NCBI GenBank assembly: GCA_964388955.1
Contig: CAYMCO010000053.1
Location: 1-17,611 of the forward strand
Source of the DNA: CAYMCO01 sp964388955
Lineage (GTDB): Bacteria; Chloroflexota; Anaerolineae; Anaerolineales; E44-bin32
Length of the DNA stretch: 17,611 nt
Direction: 5' to 3'
The translations under genes were made by a program, and so were the position numbers. Positions 8,586-16,599 of this stretch are shown here, piece after piece (position 1 is the first letter of the stretch; every line of letters starts with the position of its first letter). The notes under the pieces are model-generated. The model was not told where the DNA came from. It did no database searches and saw nothing but the letters and a program-made list of their open reading frames with translations.

Positions 8586-10546
8586 CTACGGATCGCTGAT
8601 CACAATTGTGCAGGTGTAGGTCCCAATCCGGAGGTCCTCGGCCAGGTACTTGCTTTCCGGTGAAGCGCCTTCGTCATCCGTTTGAGGCCCGCCCACCGTG
8701 GCCTCACTTTCATCCACACAAGAGATGCTGGCGTTCGTGAAGCCAGTGAGGTCAAAGAAGTCCACTTCGATGTCTGATAGCGGCGTATTGCCAAAGTCCT
8801 TGCCTGGCTGGTCCACGCCTCCGACGAGTGGGATCAGGTACCCATTGTCGGCCAGTCCGGAATCGGAAGCGCAGGCGCCGCCCGCACCGGGCTCGGTCTG
8901 CGCCCAGTTGTCCTGGGCCATCTCGCAGACGATGTAATCACCCGGATTGAGCGTGAAGCTGTAAGCGCCAGTCGGGTCAGTTACGGCTGTGCCTGCTAGC
9001 GTGTCCCCGGAACTGAGATCACCCGATGAATCTTCATCGCTGTAGACGACGATCGTCCAACCTTCCAGACCCGGCTCGGTCTCGGCAAGCCGGGACCCGT
9101 TGGCGTCGACGTCCTTGTACTTCACGCCGGAGATGGTAGCTTGCTGGTAGTTACCGAAGTCGTTGTNNNNNNNNNNNNNNNNNNNNNNNNNNNNNNNNNN
9201 NNNNNNNNNNNNNNNNNNNNNNNNNNNNNNNNNNNNNNNNNNNNNNNNNNNNNNNNNNNNNNNNNNCCTGCTTTCGTCGCGTTCTGGTAGTTGCCAAAGT
9301 TGATGTCCGATGCGGTGCGGTTGTTGACATCGATTTGAATGCCGCCTTGTTCACCGCTGCCGCATCCGTCTGTCGTGCTGGGATAGGACTGATACCAGGT
9401 TTCGGCTGTGGGGCAGACTTCCCGGACTGTGTAAGTCCCGTCGCTCAGGCCGTCGAACTTGTAGTAGCCCCCCGTTCCGGTGGTGGTAGTGTCAACGACG
9501 GTGCTGGTGTCCTCGTCGACGAGTTCGATCGTCCAGCCGGAGAGACCGTCCTCGGTGGACTGATTCCAGGTCCCATTTGCGTTCTCATCATGGAACTTGT
9601 AGCCCTCGATGAAGCAGTCGATGTCAAGGCTGACCGGGCCAGCAAGGTCCTTCATGTCCGCGGTGATTTCCAGGGAGGAGCGGCTCTTGGCATGCACAGA
9701 GCCGAATCCTGGACATCCGGCGTCGACGCCCAACTCCGTCAGGTCGATAGCCGCCTCGGCAAAGAAGAAGGGCTGCACTTCATCCACGCCGGGCTCCAGC
9801 GGCGCACCAGAGGACTCATACGAACCCCAGGGGGGTACGGGAAAAGCGGTGGCGTTCATTGTGGCAACGCCTTCGTCCGTTAGAGCAGTTGCCGGTCCGC
9901 TGAAGATCACGCACCAACCTTCTCCATAGATTGAGTCATAAGCGGAGCAGGTCGGATCGCCGGGCTTGTAGACGATTATCAGCACCTCCAAGTCCGCCTG
10001 AGGGTCTTCCGGGTTTCCGGAGAGCTCAAAGCCCACGGCGATATCCCCATCGGTGCGATTCAAGGTTCCGGAAGCGCCATCCCAGGCGTTCTGGTTGTAC
10101 TCAAAATCCAGATCGAAGGTGCCCTGTTTCTTGATGCGCTCCATGCCCATGACCATCCAGGTGTGCCCGGAAGGGGTGTCCAGGACGGGGTAGACATACA
10201 CATTGGTCAGGTCGTTCTGAGCGGGAGTGTTGCCGGGCTCGATGACCCATCCAGCCGGATCCCCGAACTTGCCACCCTTGGCGAAGATGTTCTGTTCCTC
10301 TATCGTCGCCTTGGGCCCAGAGCTGCCGTCCCGAATAAGGATCCCAGGGCCGGCATCCCAGTCCGGTTCTCCGCCGAGAATCACATTCTCCCAGTCATCC
10401 CCCGGAGTGGGCTCCGTGTGTTCCTCGGTGTTGCCATCGATCTCGAAGTTGATATCCGCCACGGTTTGCGCCCCCACCTGCACGACAAAAAGCGCCATGA
10501 GGAGTAGCGTGGCGGCAATATATGTTCCGAGTTTCCTGAGACTCAT
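8586..10546 (-). CDS. Secreted SdrD-B-repeat protein, interrupted by an assembly gap
   Basis: Residues 1-26 form a classical signal peptide (MSLRKLGTYIAATLLLMALF, with cleavage near VGA-Q). A large extracellular domain of about 275 residues follows that I do not recognise (ERIKKQGTFDLDFEYNQ). At about residue 305 an SdrD-B-type beta-sandwich begins (EGYKFHDENANGTWN, GLSGWTIELVDED, GGYYKFDGL, YTVREVC, FGNYQNAT). Downstream of the gap a second such repeat starts (FGNYQQATISGVKYKDVDANG, LEGWTIVVYSDED, GAYSFTLNPGDYIVCE), then a C-terminal tail ending TIVISDP. DxDxNG-like loops suggest calcium binding. There is no LPXTG, so it is probably released or loosely wall-associated. Start: AAGGAG (10553-10558) six bases before ATG. 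The two halves are out of register only because the 100-base gap is a placeholder; a frame-true sequence probably exists. Confidence 0.8.
9167..9266. other. Assembly gap of 100 N inside the SdrD-B gene
   Basis: This run of exactly 100 N is a typical scaffold placeholder of unknown true length. Both edges fall at a repeated FGNYQ(N/Q)AT segment that ends each SdrD-B unit. The gap therefore probably comes from collapsed or unresolved tandem repeats, and one or more units may be missing. Confidence 0.9.
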
Positions 10547-10894
10547 TGCAATCTCCTTGCTAGAACGTCTTCCACTAGCGATCGATAGGTCTTCAAGCTG
10601 ATCGATTTCCGTTGGGCCGTTCCGCCGCCTGACAGCTTCGGCCGGACCCTTGGGTCAAGCCGCCCCCGGACGTCCAAAGCGAGGGCCGGCCATCGCGACG
10701 GTTGGGGGTACGGTTCGCGTACTGTCTTATGATCTCTGCGATCACCTCCTCATTGTCCTCTTGCGCGAAGGGTCAAGCTGCCGGTTGAGCAGCATGGTGA
10801 ATTGGATGCCTGCAATTGGTGGCGATCCAGGAATCCGGTCAGATGGTGGTTGTGGGCGCATCGGTCAGTGCATCTCCGATCAGGAGAAACAAAT

Positions 10895-10918
10895 AGAACC
10901 GACCAGCCGGTCGGTTCT
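10895..10918 (-). terminator. Perfect 10-bp hairpin, terminator-like on the minus strand
   Basis: AGAACCGACC (10895-10904) and GGTCGGTTCT (10909-10918) pair perfectly around the loop AGCC. Read on the minus strand, the stem is followed by ATTTGTTTCTCC, a T-rich tail like that of an intrinsic terminator. No minus-strand gene is recognised upstream of it, so it may instead be a protein-binding palindrome or shield the SdrD-B gene from read-through. Confidence 0.4.
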
Positions 10919-10982
10919 GGGAATCCTCGATTGAACGTTCCTCACAGAGCCACCAAGGGCACGCCTGAGGCAATCCCCGCAT

Positions 10983-11002
10983 GATCATCTCCTCCGATGA
11001 TC
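10983..11002. repeat. Inverted repeat GATCATC-6-GATGATC
   Basis: These are perfect 7-base arms with a 6-base spacer. The layout suits a dimeric DNA-binding protein site. It lies between two divergent genes, about 200 bp upstream of the plus-strand one. Function is unproven. Confidence 0.25.
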
Positions 11003-11197
11003 TCTTGCATCTGTGATGCTATTAGAGGACTGGGTGACGGGCCCCAATCGCCGGGCCTTTTGGCCCTGGACTGGTCGACTCGCCACCACCCTTCAGGCCG
11101 ATGCACTTGGCATCGATAATTATGACTCGATTGATCCGAAATGTCAAGCGGCCCTATTCATCCGCAAACCAAACGACTTTGGTTTTCTCCAGGGAAG

Positions 11198-11953
11198 ATG
11201 AGAAAGCCACCGGGCCGAGGGGTCCACTGCCCGTCAATCCTCCACGACTCGAAAAAAGCGCGACTGTTCCGTGTCGGAGCTTTTTGCACCTTCCGGGCCA
11301 GCAACGGGGGGCTGGTGAGCGTCAGATACCGGGGAGTGGACGGAGGTTTTGCCAGTAACTCGCCGGACGACGTGGCCGCGGAGATCCGTTGGGGGGAGCC
11401 GTTCGCCGGCTGGACGACCACGGCCGGCATCGACACTGCCCGGGCCAAAGCCGACCCGGACGCGGTCATCGCAGCTTACCCGGATGCCGAGGTCACTGGG
11501 GCTCCCGGGACAGACGGGACCCTCGTCGATTGGCTGCTGGGCATCGAGGTCAGGTGGTCTTTCGACGGCTATACCGGGGTGACGCATGTTGGCATGCGCG
11601 TCTTTGAACCTCTCGCGTCTCTGCCCACCGTGGAGCAGATCCATGGGCAGGATATTGAGCTGTTGGGTTACAGGGATCGCGGAAGACGGAAGATCTACTC
11701 TTGGACCCAAATCCTGGACGAGCACCAGCAGGCGGCCGCCTACGCGGCCGTCTACGCCGAATGGGTGCTCCCCGATGGATCAACCCAGCCCACCTATGAC
11801 GACTTCGTCGGCGTTGACGGCACGGCCTTCTTCGAGCTGATGGGTAAGTTGCAGCGGGGAACCTATACTTTCAGAGTCCTAGACGTCCAACTGGCTGGTC
11901 ACTCCTTCGATGCCGCGGGCAGTGTCCAGGAGGCCAGGATCTACGTCAGGTAG
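11198..11953 (+). CDS. Hypothetical protein, possibly 5'-truncated
   Basis: I do not recognise the family. From about residue 50 of this 251-residue reading, codon use is strongly GC-ending and the sequence looks like a folded, mixed alpha/beta or beta-rich domain (EIRWGEPFAGWTTTAGID, DWLLGIEVRWSFDGYTGVTH, YRDRGRRKIYSWTQI, AYAAVYAEWVLPDG, LQRGTYTFRVLDVQLAGHSF). The C-terminal beta pattern is reminiscent of extracellular Ig-like modules, but no signal peptide or membrane helix precedes it. The ATG chosen has AGGGAAG immediately upstream, which is too close. ATG 11141 (no ribosome site) and GTG 11315 (GGGGGG upstream) are alternatives. The first 50 residues are poorly protein-like, so the real gene may start at 11315 or have lost its 5' end. 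Confidence 0.55.
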   Translation: MRKPPGRGVHCPSILHDSKKARLFRVGAFCTFRASNGGLVSVRYRGVDGGFASNSPDDVAAEIRWGEPFAGWTTTAGIDTARAKADPDAVIAAYPDAEVTGAPGTDGTLVDWLLGIEVRWSFDGYTGVTHVGMRVFEPLASLPTVEQIHGQDIELLGYRDRGRRKIYSWTQILDEHQQAAAYAAVYAEWVLPDGSTQPTYDDFVGVDGTAFFELMGKLQRGTYTFRVLDVQLAGHSFDAAGSVQEARIYVR

Positions 11954-12000
11954 AATCGACGGCGTCCGAACCGATCGCGGGCTACGAGTGGAAAAAGACC

Positions 12001-12042
12001 CCTTGAAATTCCCAGGCGGGAATCGGGCCTGGTCATTCAAGG
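12001..12042 (+). other. Nested hairpin downstream of 11198-11953
   Basis: CCTTGAA (12001-12007) pairs with TTCAAGG (12036-12042). Inside it, CCAGG (12012-12016) pairs with CCTGG (12028-12032). It starts 48 bases after the stop codon. No T run follows, so it could be a factor-dependent terminator or an mRNA-stabilising hairpin. Confidence 0.35.
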
Positions 12043-12893
12043 TCGGGGAGGAAACGCTCAAGGTGCCCGCCTGTGGAGCAAGAGCTGTATCCAATCCTCA
12101 TCAAGAGAAGCGGCCCGTGAGACTCAAATGACTGCGCCGCAGCCCCCCGCTCTTGATGTCGCGCGTACCCAAGTCGCATCACTCTCTATCTCATGAATCG
12201 GCATGACTTCCGACCAGTAATCAGGGCCGAGATGGCTAGTCGCCGCTTGGATTTATGGCAATGCTTTGACCGTCAGACCGCGGCCAAGGTCAGTTCAGTC
12301 CCTATTGGGATTCAGACGGGATTCGACCGTTGGCCGCTTGGCGGCGCTCCTCCTGCGTCCCTTCCGTCCCAGCCTCTGGTACGGAAGAATCCCCTTGATG
12401 CAAGGCTGGCCAAGTTCGAGAAGGGTGCCTGAGGGATTATCGTGAACGAAGGTTACAGGGCCCGGCTTGCAGAACCAATGGACTAAGTGTACGCATCGCA
12501 TCCTGAGCTTCGCGATCATCGGAAGGAGCGTCCCTGGTTGAGCGGCGCGCTGGCAGATCCAGATTCAGGGATCATTCTTCCGGCCGAAAATCCGAGCCTG
12601 CACACGGTCGAGCGCGCCACAGATCCCGATGGTGGTGATCCATCACCTGAAGCCCTAAGGTACGCCGGCCGCGGGGACAAGCTGCTCCGAGACATGCTCT
12701 TCAAGCACGGCTTCAAGCGGACGCCGAGGGGCATTCCAGGGGGTTAGTGGTGTTGAACTACGAACGTGATAAAGCGCGCCGAATCTGCCACCAAGTGGCG
12801 AGGAGAGACGCAAAGGACTCGGCGTGAAGCGCAGAGAACCGGATTCCAGCCCTCCGCTGGGAGTCCCGGCAGATGGAAGCTTCTCTCGTCACC

Positions 12894-13190
12894 ATGTTCC
12901 GCAACAAAGTCCAAGAATTGACCGAATACCTGGAGCGCGAATGCAATCCTACGGCACCTCATGTTCCGAGGATGGATCACTGCTCCCACATCGGCCATCT
13001 GCCGCGGGGAAAGCTGGGACCTCTGCTTCCGCAGCGAATCATGGAACATGAAGATGCTTTCGTCAGAATTCGAAGCCTTTTCGATGCAATCCAAAGAGTG
13101 AACGATGTTGGAGGGCCCCAGGGACGTCAGTCCCGAGCACATGTCGTCCTTGCGGCGGAGCGAGGGCTGTTGGATGGTATTGGGCGGTAG
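12894..13190 (+). CDS. Doubtful small hypothetical protein
   Basis: This 98-residue frame starts MFRNKVQELTEYLERECN and includes DHCSHIGHLPRGKLGPLLPQ and HEDAFVRIRSLFDAIQRVND, which look like soluble helical protein. An in-frame ATG exists at 12873. No convincing ribosome site, family motif or neighbouring operon partner supports it. A 132-codon frame on the opposite strand overlaps it, but is rich in Ser, Cys and Arg and looks like a shadow. I keep the plus frame as a possible gene only. Confidence 0.25.
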   Translation: MFRNKVQELTEYLERECNPTAPHVPRMDHCSHIGHLPRGKLGPLLPQRIMEHEDAFVRIRSLFDAIQRVNDVGGPQGRQSRAHVVLAAERGLLDGIGR

Positions 13191-13557
13191 ACATGATCAT
13201 CGCACTTGCCGGCTCCAGGCGGTCGATTCATACCATTCCACACTCCCTCGGCCTTCGGCCGGGAAGTAGGACTCGCATATGGAATAGGGAGGATCAATTG
13301 CCATCGCTGTGCAGAAAACCACATTCATCAGACCCTGGCTCGCAAGCCGAATGGGAACCGCCGCGCGAGATGCGGGGTTCATGCGGTCTGGGGATTAGGC
13401 TCCGCGCATCCAAACTCAAGAAGACTTGGCAAAACAGATGGCGGCCATGTCGTATGATTCGCATGAGGCCGGAGACACTCTTTGGACTTCAGATAAGCCA
13501 CAACCTTGTGGATGGCAGCGAATTGTCGTATGCTCGAGGGCGAGCATCCCAGCGTCT

Positions 13558-13602
13558 GCATAGCGCGCCGAATTCTGGACGCTATGCGGAAGCATTCCCG
13601 CA
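13558..13602. repeat. Two overlapping hairpins upstream of the first cassette boundary
   Basis: GCATAGCG (13558-13565) pairs with CGCTATGC (13580-13587). Overlapping it, TGCGG (13585-13589) pairs with CCGCA (13598-13602), giving mutually exclusive stems. They lie about 90 bp before the GTTATCC core that opens cassette 1. They could belong to a divergent attC or an attI-like region, but no R'' box that matches the array family is present. Confidence 0.3.
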
Positions 13603-13722
13603 TACATCGTGATCTGCAGTGAATTGGGGATCAGAGTCCGCGATATCACAGACAAGAGGGCTATGGATACCGCTGTCTCCATACTGAATAGTTATCCAGC
13701 ATAATGGGAAAGATGCCACCAA

Positions 13723-14463
13723 ATGACAATTCCAATCACCTCGATAATCATAAGTGTCGCCGCATTAATTGTTTCCCTTGTGGCTGTATGGAAGACTAAT
13801 TTTTCGAGGTTTTCCATCGTGGCAGCGGTTGGTTCTCTTCGGATCCGGCTATTTCCGATTCGAAGTGGTGATAATAGATGGTATCTCCTCCTATTTGACC
13901 TTCCTTTGAGCCTAACCAATAAGGGCGCGCGTCCTGGGCAAATATTGGCTCTAAGGCTGAAATTGCACTTTCCAGATGTTCCAATACCTGATAATTATGA
14001 GATGGTGTACGTTTCAAGGGAGATTGATCCGCTGAAGGCGAGCGACTCGGATCGCGACTATTTCAAATGGCTAGAGAATATTACGATTTCGAGTTGGGCG
14101 CCATTCTCAGTTATTCCTAATCAGACAGTCACTAAGCATTTTCAGTTTCAAGCTAGGTGGGATAAGCCAATTTATCAAGAGCATTGTGTCTGCAATCTGG
14201 AATACTATTCTGACAAATCGAACATTTGGGAGGAGATTGCCAAGTACAGAGTAATACTATCCAAGGTTGTTTGGAGTGAGCTGTTCACTACTGGAAATTC
14301 AATCATCTTTCCCGAAGAAGGTGACCCAGGCCGGCACCACGAAACTAACCCCGAGGATCTCCATGAATATGTGTTTTCAGATGAGCCCATTCCAGAAGGC
14401 GGATTTGGTGCTGAACCAAGCTTCGTTGATTGGCCTGAGCATCTGCTCGAAGATAGCCACTGA
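13723..14463 (+). CDS. Cassette 1: unknown protein with one N-terminal membrane helix
   Basis: I do not recognise the family. The 246-residue product begins with a hydrophobic helix at about residues 4-23 (ITSIIISVAALIVSLVAVW). This suggests an inner-membrane anchor with the bulk on one side. The soluble part contains beta-rich stretches (WYLLLFDLPLSLTNKGARPG, LRLKLHFPDVPIPDNYEMVY, TKHFQFQARWDKPIY) and an acidic C-terminus rich in Glu and Pro. Codons are clearly AT-richer than those of the genes to the left, consistent with transfer on a cassette. The ATG lies 32 bases inside the cassette boundary and follows GGGAAAGA. The stop is 10 bases before R'' of attC1, the tight gene-attC spacing typical of cassettes. 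It probably depends on an upstream promoter. Confidence 0.75.
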   Translation: MTIPITSIIISVAALIVSLVAVWKTNFSRFSIVAAVGSLRIRLFPIRSGDNRWYLLLFDLPLSLTNKGARPGQILALRLKLHFPDVPIPDNYEMVYVSREIDPLKASDSDRDYFKWLENITISSWAPFSVIPNQTVTKHFQFQARWDKPIYQEHCVCNLEYYSDKSNIWEEIAKYRVILSKVVWSELFTTGNSIIFPEEGDPGRHHETNPEDLHEYVFSDEPIPEGGFGAEPSFVDWPEHLLEDSH

Positions 14464-14473
14464 AAAGCCTGCT

Positions 14474-14597
14474 GGATAACCATTCGCTGCAGCGGACCGG
14501 GGATGCGGGGCGAATTGCAGGCCAGGATGTATTATGGGGATGGCTCGGGAGCAGGAGAAGGAGCGAGCCCCGGCCGCTGAGCTCAAAGCCGTTGGGC
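14474..14597 (+). other. attC1 recombination site (cassette 1)
   Basis: This 124-bp element runs from R'' GGATAAC (14474-14480) to R' GTTGGGC (14591-14597). The inner arms pair well: CAGCG-G-a-CCGGGG near the left end with CCCCGG-c-CGCTG near the right end. The middle holds the family-wide segment GGGGCGAATTGCAGGCC and ATGTATTATGGGG. Recombination would cut between G14591 and T14592. On the other strand short frames cross it; they are by-products of the repeat. Confidence 0.8.
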
Positions 14598-14621
14598 CGC
14601 CCATTGAACATGAGGTTGAAG

Positions 14622-15380
14622 ATGGACATATGGAAGTATTTCGACATAACACATCGGGGACACGTTTTGTGCAATCCGATGAGCGTTGAGAAATTCGAGG
14701 AACTCATTGCTCTTCTGCGGTTGAAGCCTGGAGCACTGGTTCTTGAGATTGCCACAGGTAAGGGCGAGTTCATCATCCGGCTAGCGGAAGAATATGGCAT
14801 AGAAGGAATAGGGATTGATCTCTCGCCGTATTGTATTTCGAATGCTGAGCAAAAGCATCAGCGCCGCATTCCGGATTCCCAGTTGAGGTTCTTGGAGATG
14901 GATGGGGCGGATTACAAGCCGGATGAATCGAAGAGTTTTGATCTTGTGGCCTGCATTGGAGCGAGCTGGATCTATGGTGGTCACGAAGGAACGCTCAAGG
15001 CGCTGAACGAGATGGCAGCCCCCGGAGGTTGGGTGGTCGTGGGAGAGCCGTACTGGCGACAAGAACCAGTAGCAGAGTTTTTGGAAGCCATCGGGGAAGA
15101 ACGGAGCACGTTTGGGAGGCACTACGAGAATGTGAAGGCAGGACAAGAGCTTGGGCTAGAGCTGGTCTACACATTGGTGAGCAACCAGGATGATTGGGAT
15201 AGATATGAGGGGTTGCAATGGCATGCGGCGACGGAGTGGGCAAGCGAGCATACGGACGATCCTGATGTGGGAGAGGTGTTGAAGCAAGTAGGGGAGAATC
15301 GGGAAAACTACTTGAGGTGGGGGCGGGAGACGTTTGGATGGTCGATTTACGTGTTTAAGAAGGCTGATTTTGGTAGATAG
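14622..15380 (+). CDS. Cassette 2: class I SAM-dependent methyltransferase
   Basis: The 252-residue product is a complete Rossmann-fold methyltransferase. Motif I is LVLEIATGKGEF (39-50), motif II ends in GIGIDLS (Asp66), motif III is LEMDGADY (91-98), motif IV is FDLVACIGASWIYGG (106-120) and motif V PGGWVVVGEPYW (134-145). It resembles small-molecule methyltransferases of the cyclopropane-synthase/UbiE type; the substrate is unknown. Start: ATG 14622 with GAGG six bases upstream. TTG 14592 and ATG 14610 are in frame, but the former sits inside the attC core. The stop is 6 bases before R'' of attC2. It is not a close copy of the methyltransferase pseudogene at 7527: motif I and the flanking sequences differ. 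Confidence 0.88.
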   Translation: MDIWKYFDITHRGHVLCNPMSVEKFEELIALLRLKPGALVLEIATGKGEFIIRLAEEYGIEGIGIDLSPYCISNAEQKHQRRIPDSQLRFLEMDGADYKPDESKSFDLVACIGASWIYGGHEGTLKALNEMAAPGGWVVVGEPYWRQEPVAEFLEAIGEERSTFGRHYENVKAGQELGLELVYTLVSNQDDWDRYEGLQWHAATEWASEHTDDPDVGEVLKQVGENRENYLRWGRETFGWSIYVFKKADFGR

Positions 15381-15386
15381 CGGGCA

Positions 15387-15489
15387 GCCCAACCATTCGC
15401 TGAAGCTGACCCGAGATTCAGCCGAGTTTGCCTGGAGTTGGTGTATTATCGGAGTTGAGAGCGGGCAGCCTAGCTCAAAACCGTTAGGC
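15387..15489 (+). other. attC2 recombination site (cassette 2)
   Basis: This 103-bp element has R'' GCCCAAC (15387-15393), an exact complement of the GTTGGGC that opens the cassette, and R' GTTAGGC (15483-15489). The inner arms AGCTGACC and GGCAGCCT pair imperfectly. It shares the CATTCGCTG and CTCAAAACC flanks with attC1, but its centre differs except for GTGTATTAT. Confidence 0.8.
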
Positions 15490-15521
15490 AAACTCGCTTC
15501 CATTCGTTGGTGAGCTCGGCC

Positions 15522-15845
15522 ATGATGGCATTGGAAATTCAGCCTACGACTGATAGGAGGGTCGGATTGAAATCTGACTTGGGTGATGCGGAATCCCGGG
15601 AACTCCTCGCCGCTGCAATTGACAACTTCCCACTCGAAGTATGTGACACGTGCGAGTGCTTCTTGGGTTTTGTCGCGCAAATTGAGATGGATGCGGACGA
15701 ATCGGCTCGCGACTACCTATCTGGTTTCCATCGAGATCCAGACCAGATGCACTCATGTCTTGGCTGTGATCCCTGTCCTCCCGCGGATGAGTTCGCTAGC
15801 TACATCCGACAATCTGGATGTGGGGAATGTAGTACAACCGAATGA
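15522..15845 (+). CDS. Cassette 3: small Cys-rich, probably metal-binding protein
   Basis: The 107-residue product has eight cysteines in clusters: CDTCECFLGF (Cys41, 44, 46), CLGCDPCPPAD (Cys79, 82, 85) and CGEC near the C-terminus (Cys100, 103). There is also a His at 77 (QMHSC). The spacing is typical of zinc or iron-sulphur ligation. I do not recognise a named family. It is soluble, acidic and without membrane segments. ATG 15522 follows GGTGAG by seven bases. ATG 15525 and TTG 15507 are also in frame. The stop codon lies 4 bases before R'' of attC3. The flanking cassettes do not suggest a pathway, because neighbouring cassettes are usually functionally unrelated. Confidence 0.75.
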   Translation: MMALEIQPTTDRRVGLKSDLGDAESRELLAAAIDNFPLEVCDTCECFLGFVAQIEMDADESARDYLSGFHRDPDQMHSCLGCDPCPPADEFASYIRQSGCGECSTTE

Positions 15846-15849
15846 TTGT

Positions 15850-16000
15850 GCCTAGCCATTCGCTGCCCCGCATACCACGCGGGATCTCCGACAGCGGACC
15901 GGAGATGCGGGGCGATTTGCAGGCCAAGATGTATGATGGGGATGGTCGGGGAGCAAGATAAGGTCCGAGCCCCGGGCCGCTCACCTCGCATCCGTTATGC
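15850..16000 (+). other. attC3 recombination site (cassette 3)
   Basis: This 151-bp element runs from R'' GCCTAGC (15850-15856) to R' GTTATGC (15994-16000). Compared with attC1 it has an extra 26 bases right after CATTCGCTG, themselves palindromic (CCCCGC...GCGGG), before the common CAGCGGACCGG. The right arm CCCCGGGCCGCT pairs with CAGCGGACCGG. The G in place of A in R'' is one mismatch to the opening GTTAGGC. Confidence 0.75.
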
Positions 16001-16103
16001 CGCTCAGAATCGTAAATCCTGTTACGTATCGTCTTACCGCAAGATCCCGCGGCAAGCTGATCTGTAATCTGACTAAGAAGCGCACGGGAAGGGGGAGTGA
16101 CGG

Positions 16104-16547
16104 ATGAGCTGGCGTAGCCGAATCCCCGGACCCAGCTGGAAGGACTACGAGGAATTCCTCCGGGACCTTTCCGCTAGAACCCCTGCGGAGAATGTTCAAA
16201 GCTGCCTGGGAGTCTTCTTCGCAACGCTAATCCTTGTGCCCATGGCGGTACTGTTTCTGCTTGGGCTCTTCTTGGGATTAGGTCCAAAGATATCGACTCT
16301 TTCATATGGATGCCTGTTCATTGGGCTTGCTGGGTACCTGATTATCAAAGGGCGCAAGACCATACTGGATGAAGAAATCTTCGTACTTCCGAGGGCAAGG
16401 GTTCGAGGAGAAACCTCCTTTGTCGGAGGGAGGGTGACGGGGAAAGTGAAAGGTGCAGCGGCGAAACGACTCGGCGCCCTTCTCATCGCGGCAGGGATCG
16501 CTGCACTGGGGCAAAGCATAATGTTCTTTCTACAGATGCTCCGATAG
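16104..16547 (+). CDS. Cassette 4: three-helix membrane protein of unknown function
   Basis: The 147-residue product has hydrophobic helices at about 37-60 (VFFATLILVPMAVLFLLGLF), 65-82 (LSYGCLFIGLAGYLIIKG) and 123-144 (LGALLIAAGIAALGQSIMFF). The charged N-terminal 35 residues (WKDYEEFLRDLSARTPAEN) and the 83-122 loop, rich in Arg, Lys and Gly, are probably cytoplasmic. No catalytic motif or known family is evident. Start: ATG 16104 with GGGAG six bases upstream, a better ribosome site than in the other cassettes. The cassette leader is 100 bp and shows no promoter I would defend. The stop is 52 bases before R'' of attC4. Confidence 0.72.
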   Translation: MSWRSRIPGPSWKDYEEFLRDLSARTPAENVQSCLGVFFATLILVPMAVLFLLGLFLGLGPKISTLSYGCLFIGLAGYLIIKGRKTILDEEIFVLPRARVRGETSFVGGRVTGKVKGAAAKRLGALLIAAGIAALGQSIMFFLQMLR

Positions 16548-16599
16548 AGAAACCTCGATTCGTCTGCAACGAGCCTGCAATCCACCCGGGAAACGAGCA

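Larger units (their letters stand above)
10547..11197. other. Intergenic region upstream of two divergent genes
   Basis: This 650-bp interval separates the minus-strand SdrD-B gene from the plus-strand gene at 11198. It should hold both promoters, but I find no hexamer pair I would defend. It contains the strong hairpin at 10895-10918, the inverted repeat at 10983-11002 and a small GGGCC-TTTT-GGCCC hairpin at 11053-11066. Open frames here (up to 94 codons) show no family signal. Confidence 0.4.
11954..13690. other. 1.7 kb gene-poor interval before the cassette array
   Basis: Only weak coding candidates occur. A plus-strand frame at 12193-12432 has no family signal. A GTG-started frame at 12487-12747 ends in GDKLLRDMLFKHGFKRTP. 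A 99-residue plus frame at 12894-13190 is listed separately. No integron integrase (tyrosine recombinase) motifs are seen on either strand, and no element resembling the attC family to the right. The last 160 bases hold small hairpins listed separately. Confidence 0.45.

Noticed and set aside
9122..9400. Apparent frameshift between the two halves of the SdrD-B gene
   Set aside because: The 100-base gap is a placeholder, so the register across it carries no information.
12487..12747. GTG-started frame ending GDKLLRDMLFKHGFKRTP, faintly like the C-terminal part of M15/VanX dipeptidases
   Set aside because: The zinc-ligand motifs, including the WWHF end, are absent, so the resemblance rests on a few helix residues.
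14345..14800. Minus-strand open frames over the attC sites with similar peptides
   Set aside because: The similarity comes from the attC repeats themselves; the frames have no start signals and run against the cassette genes.
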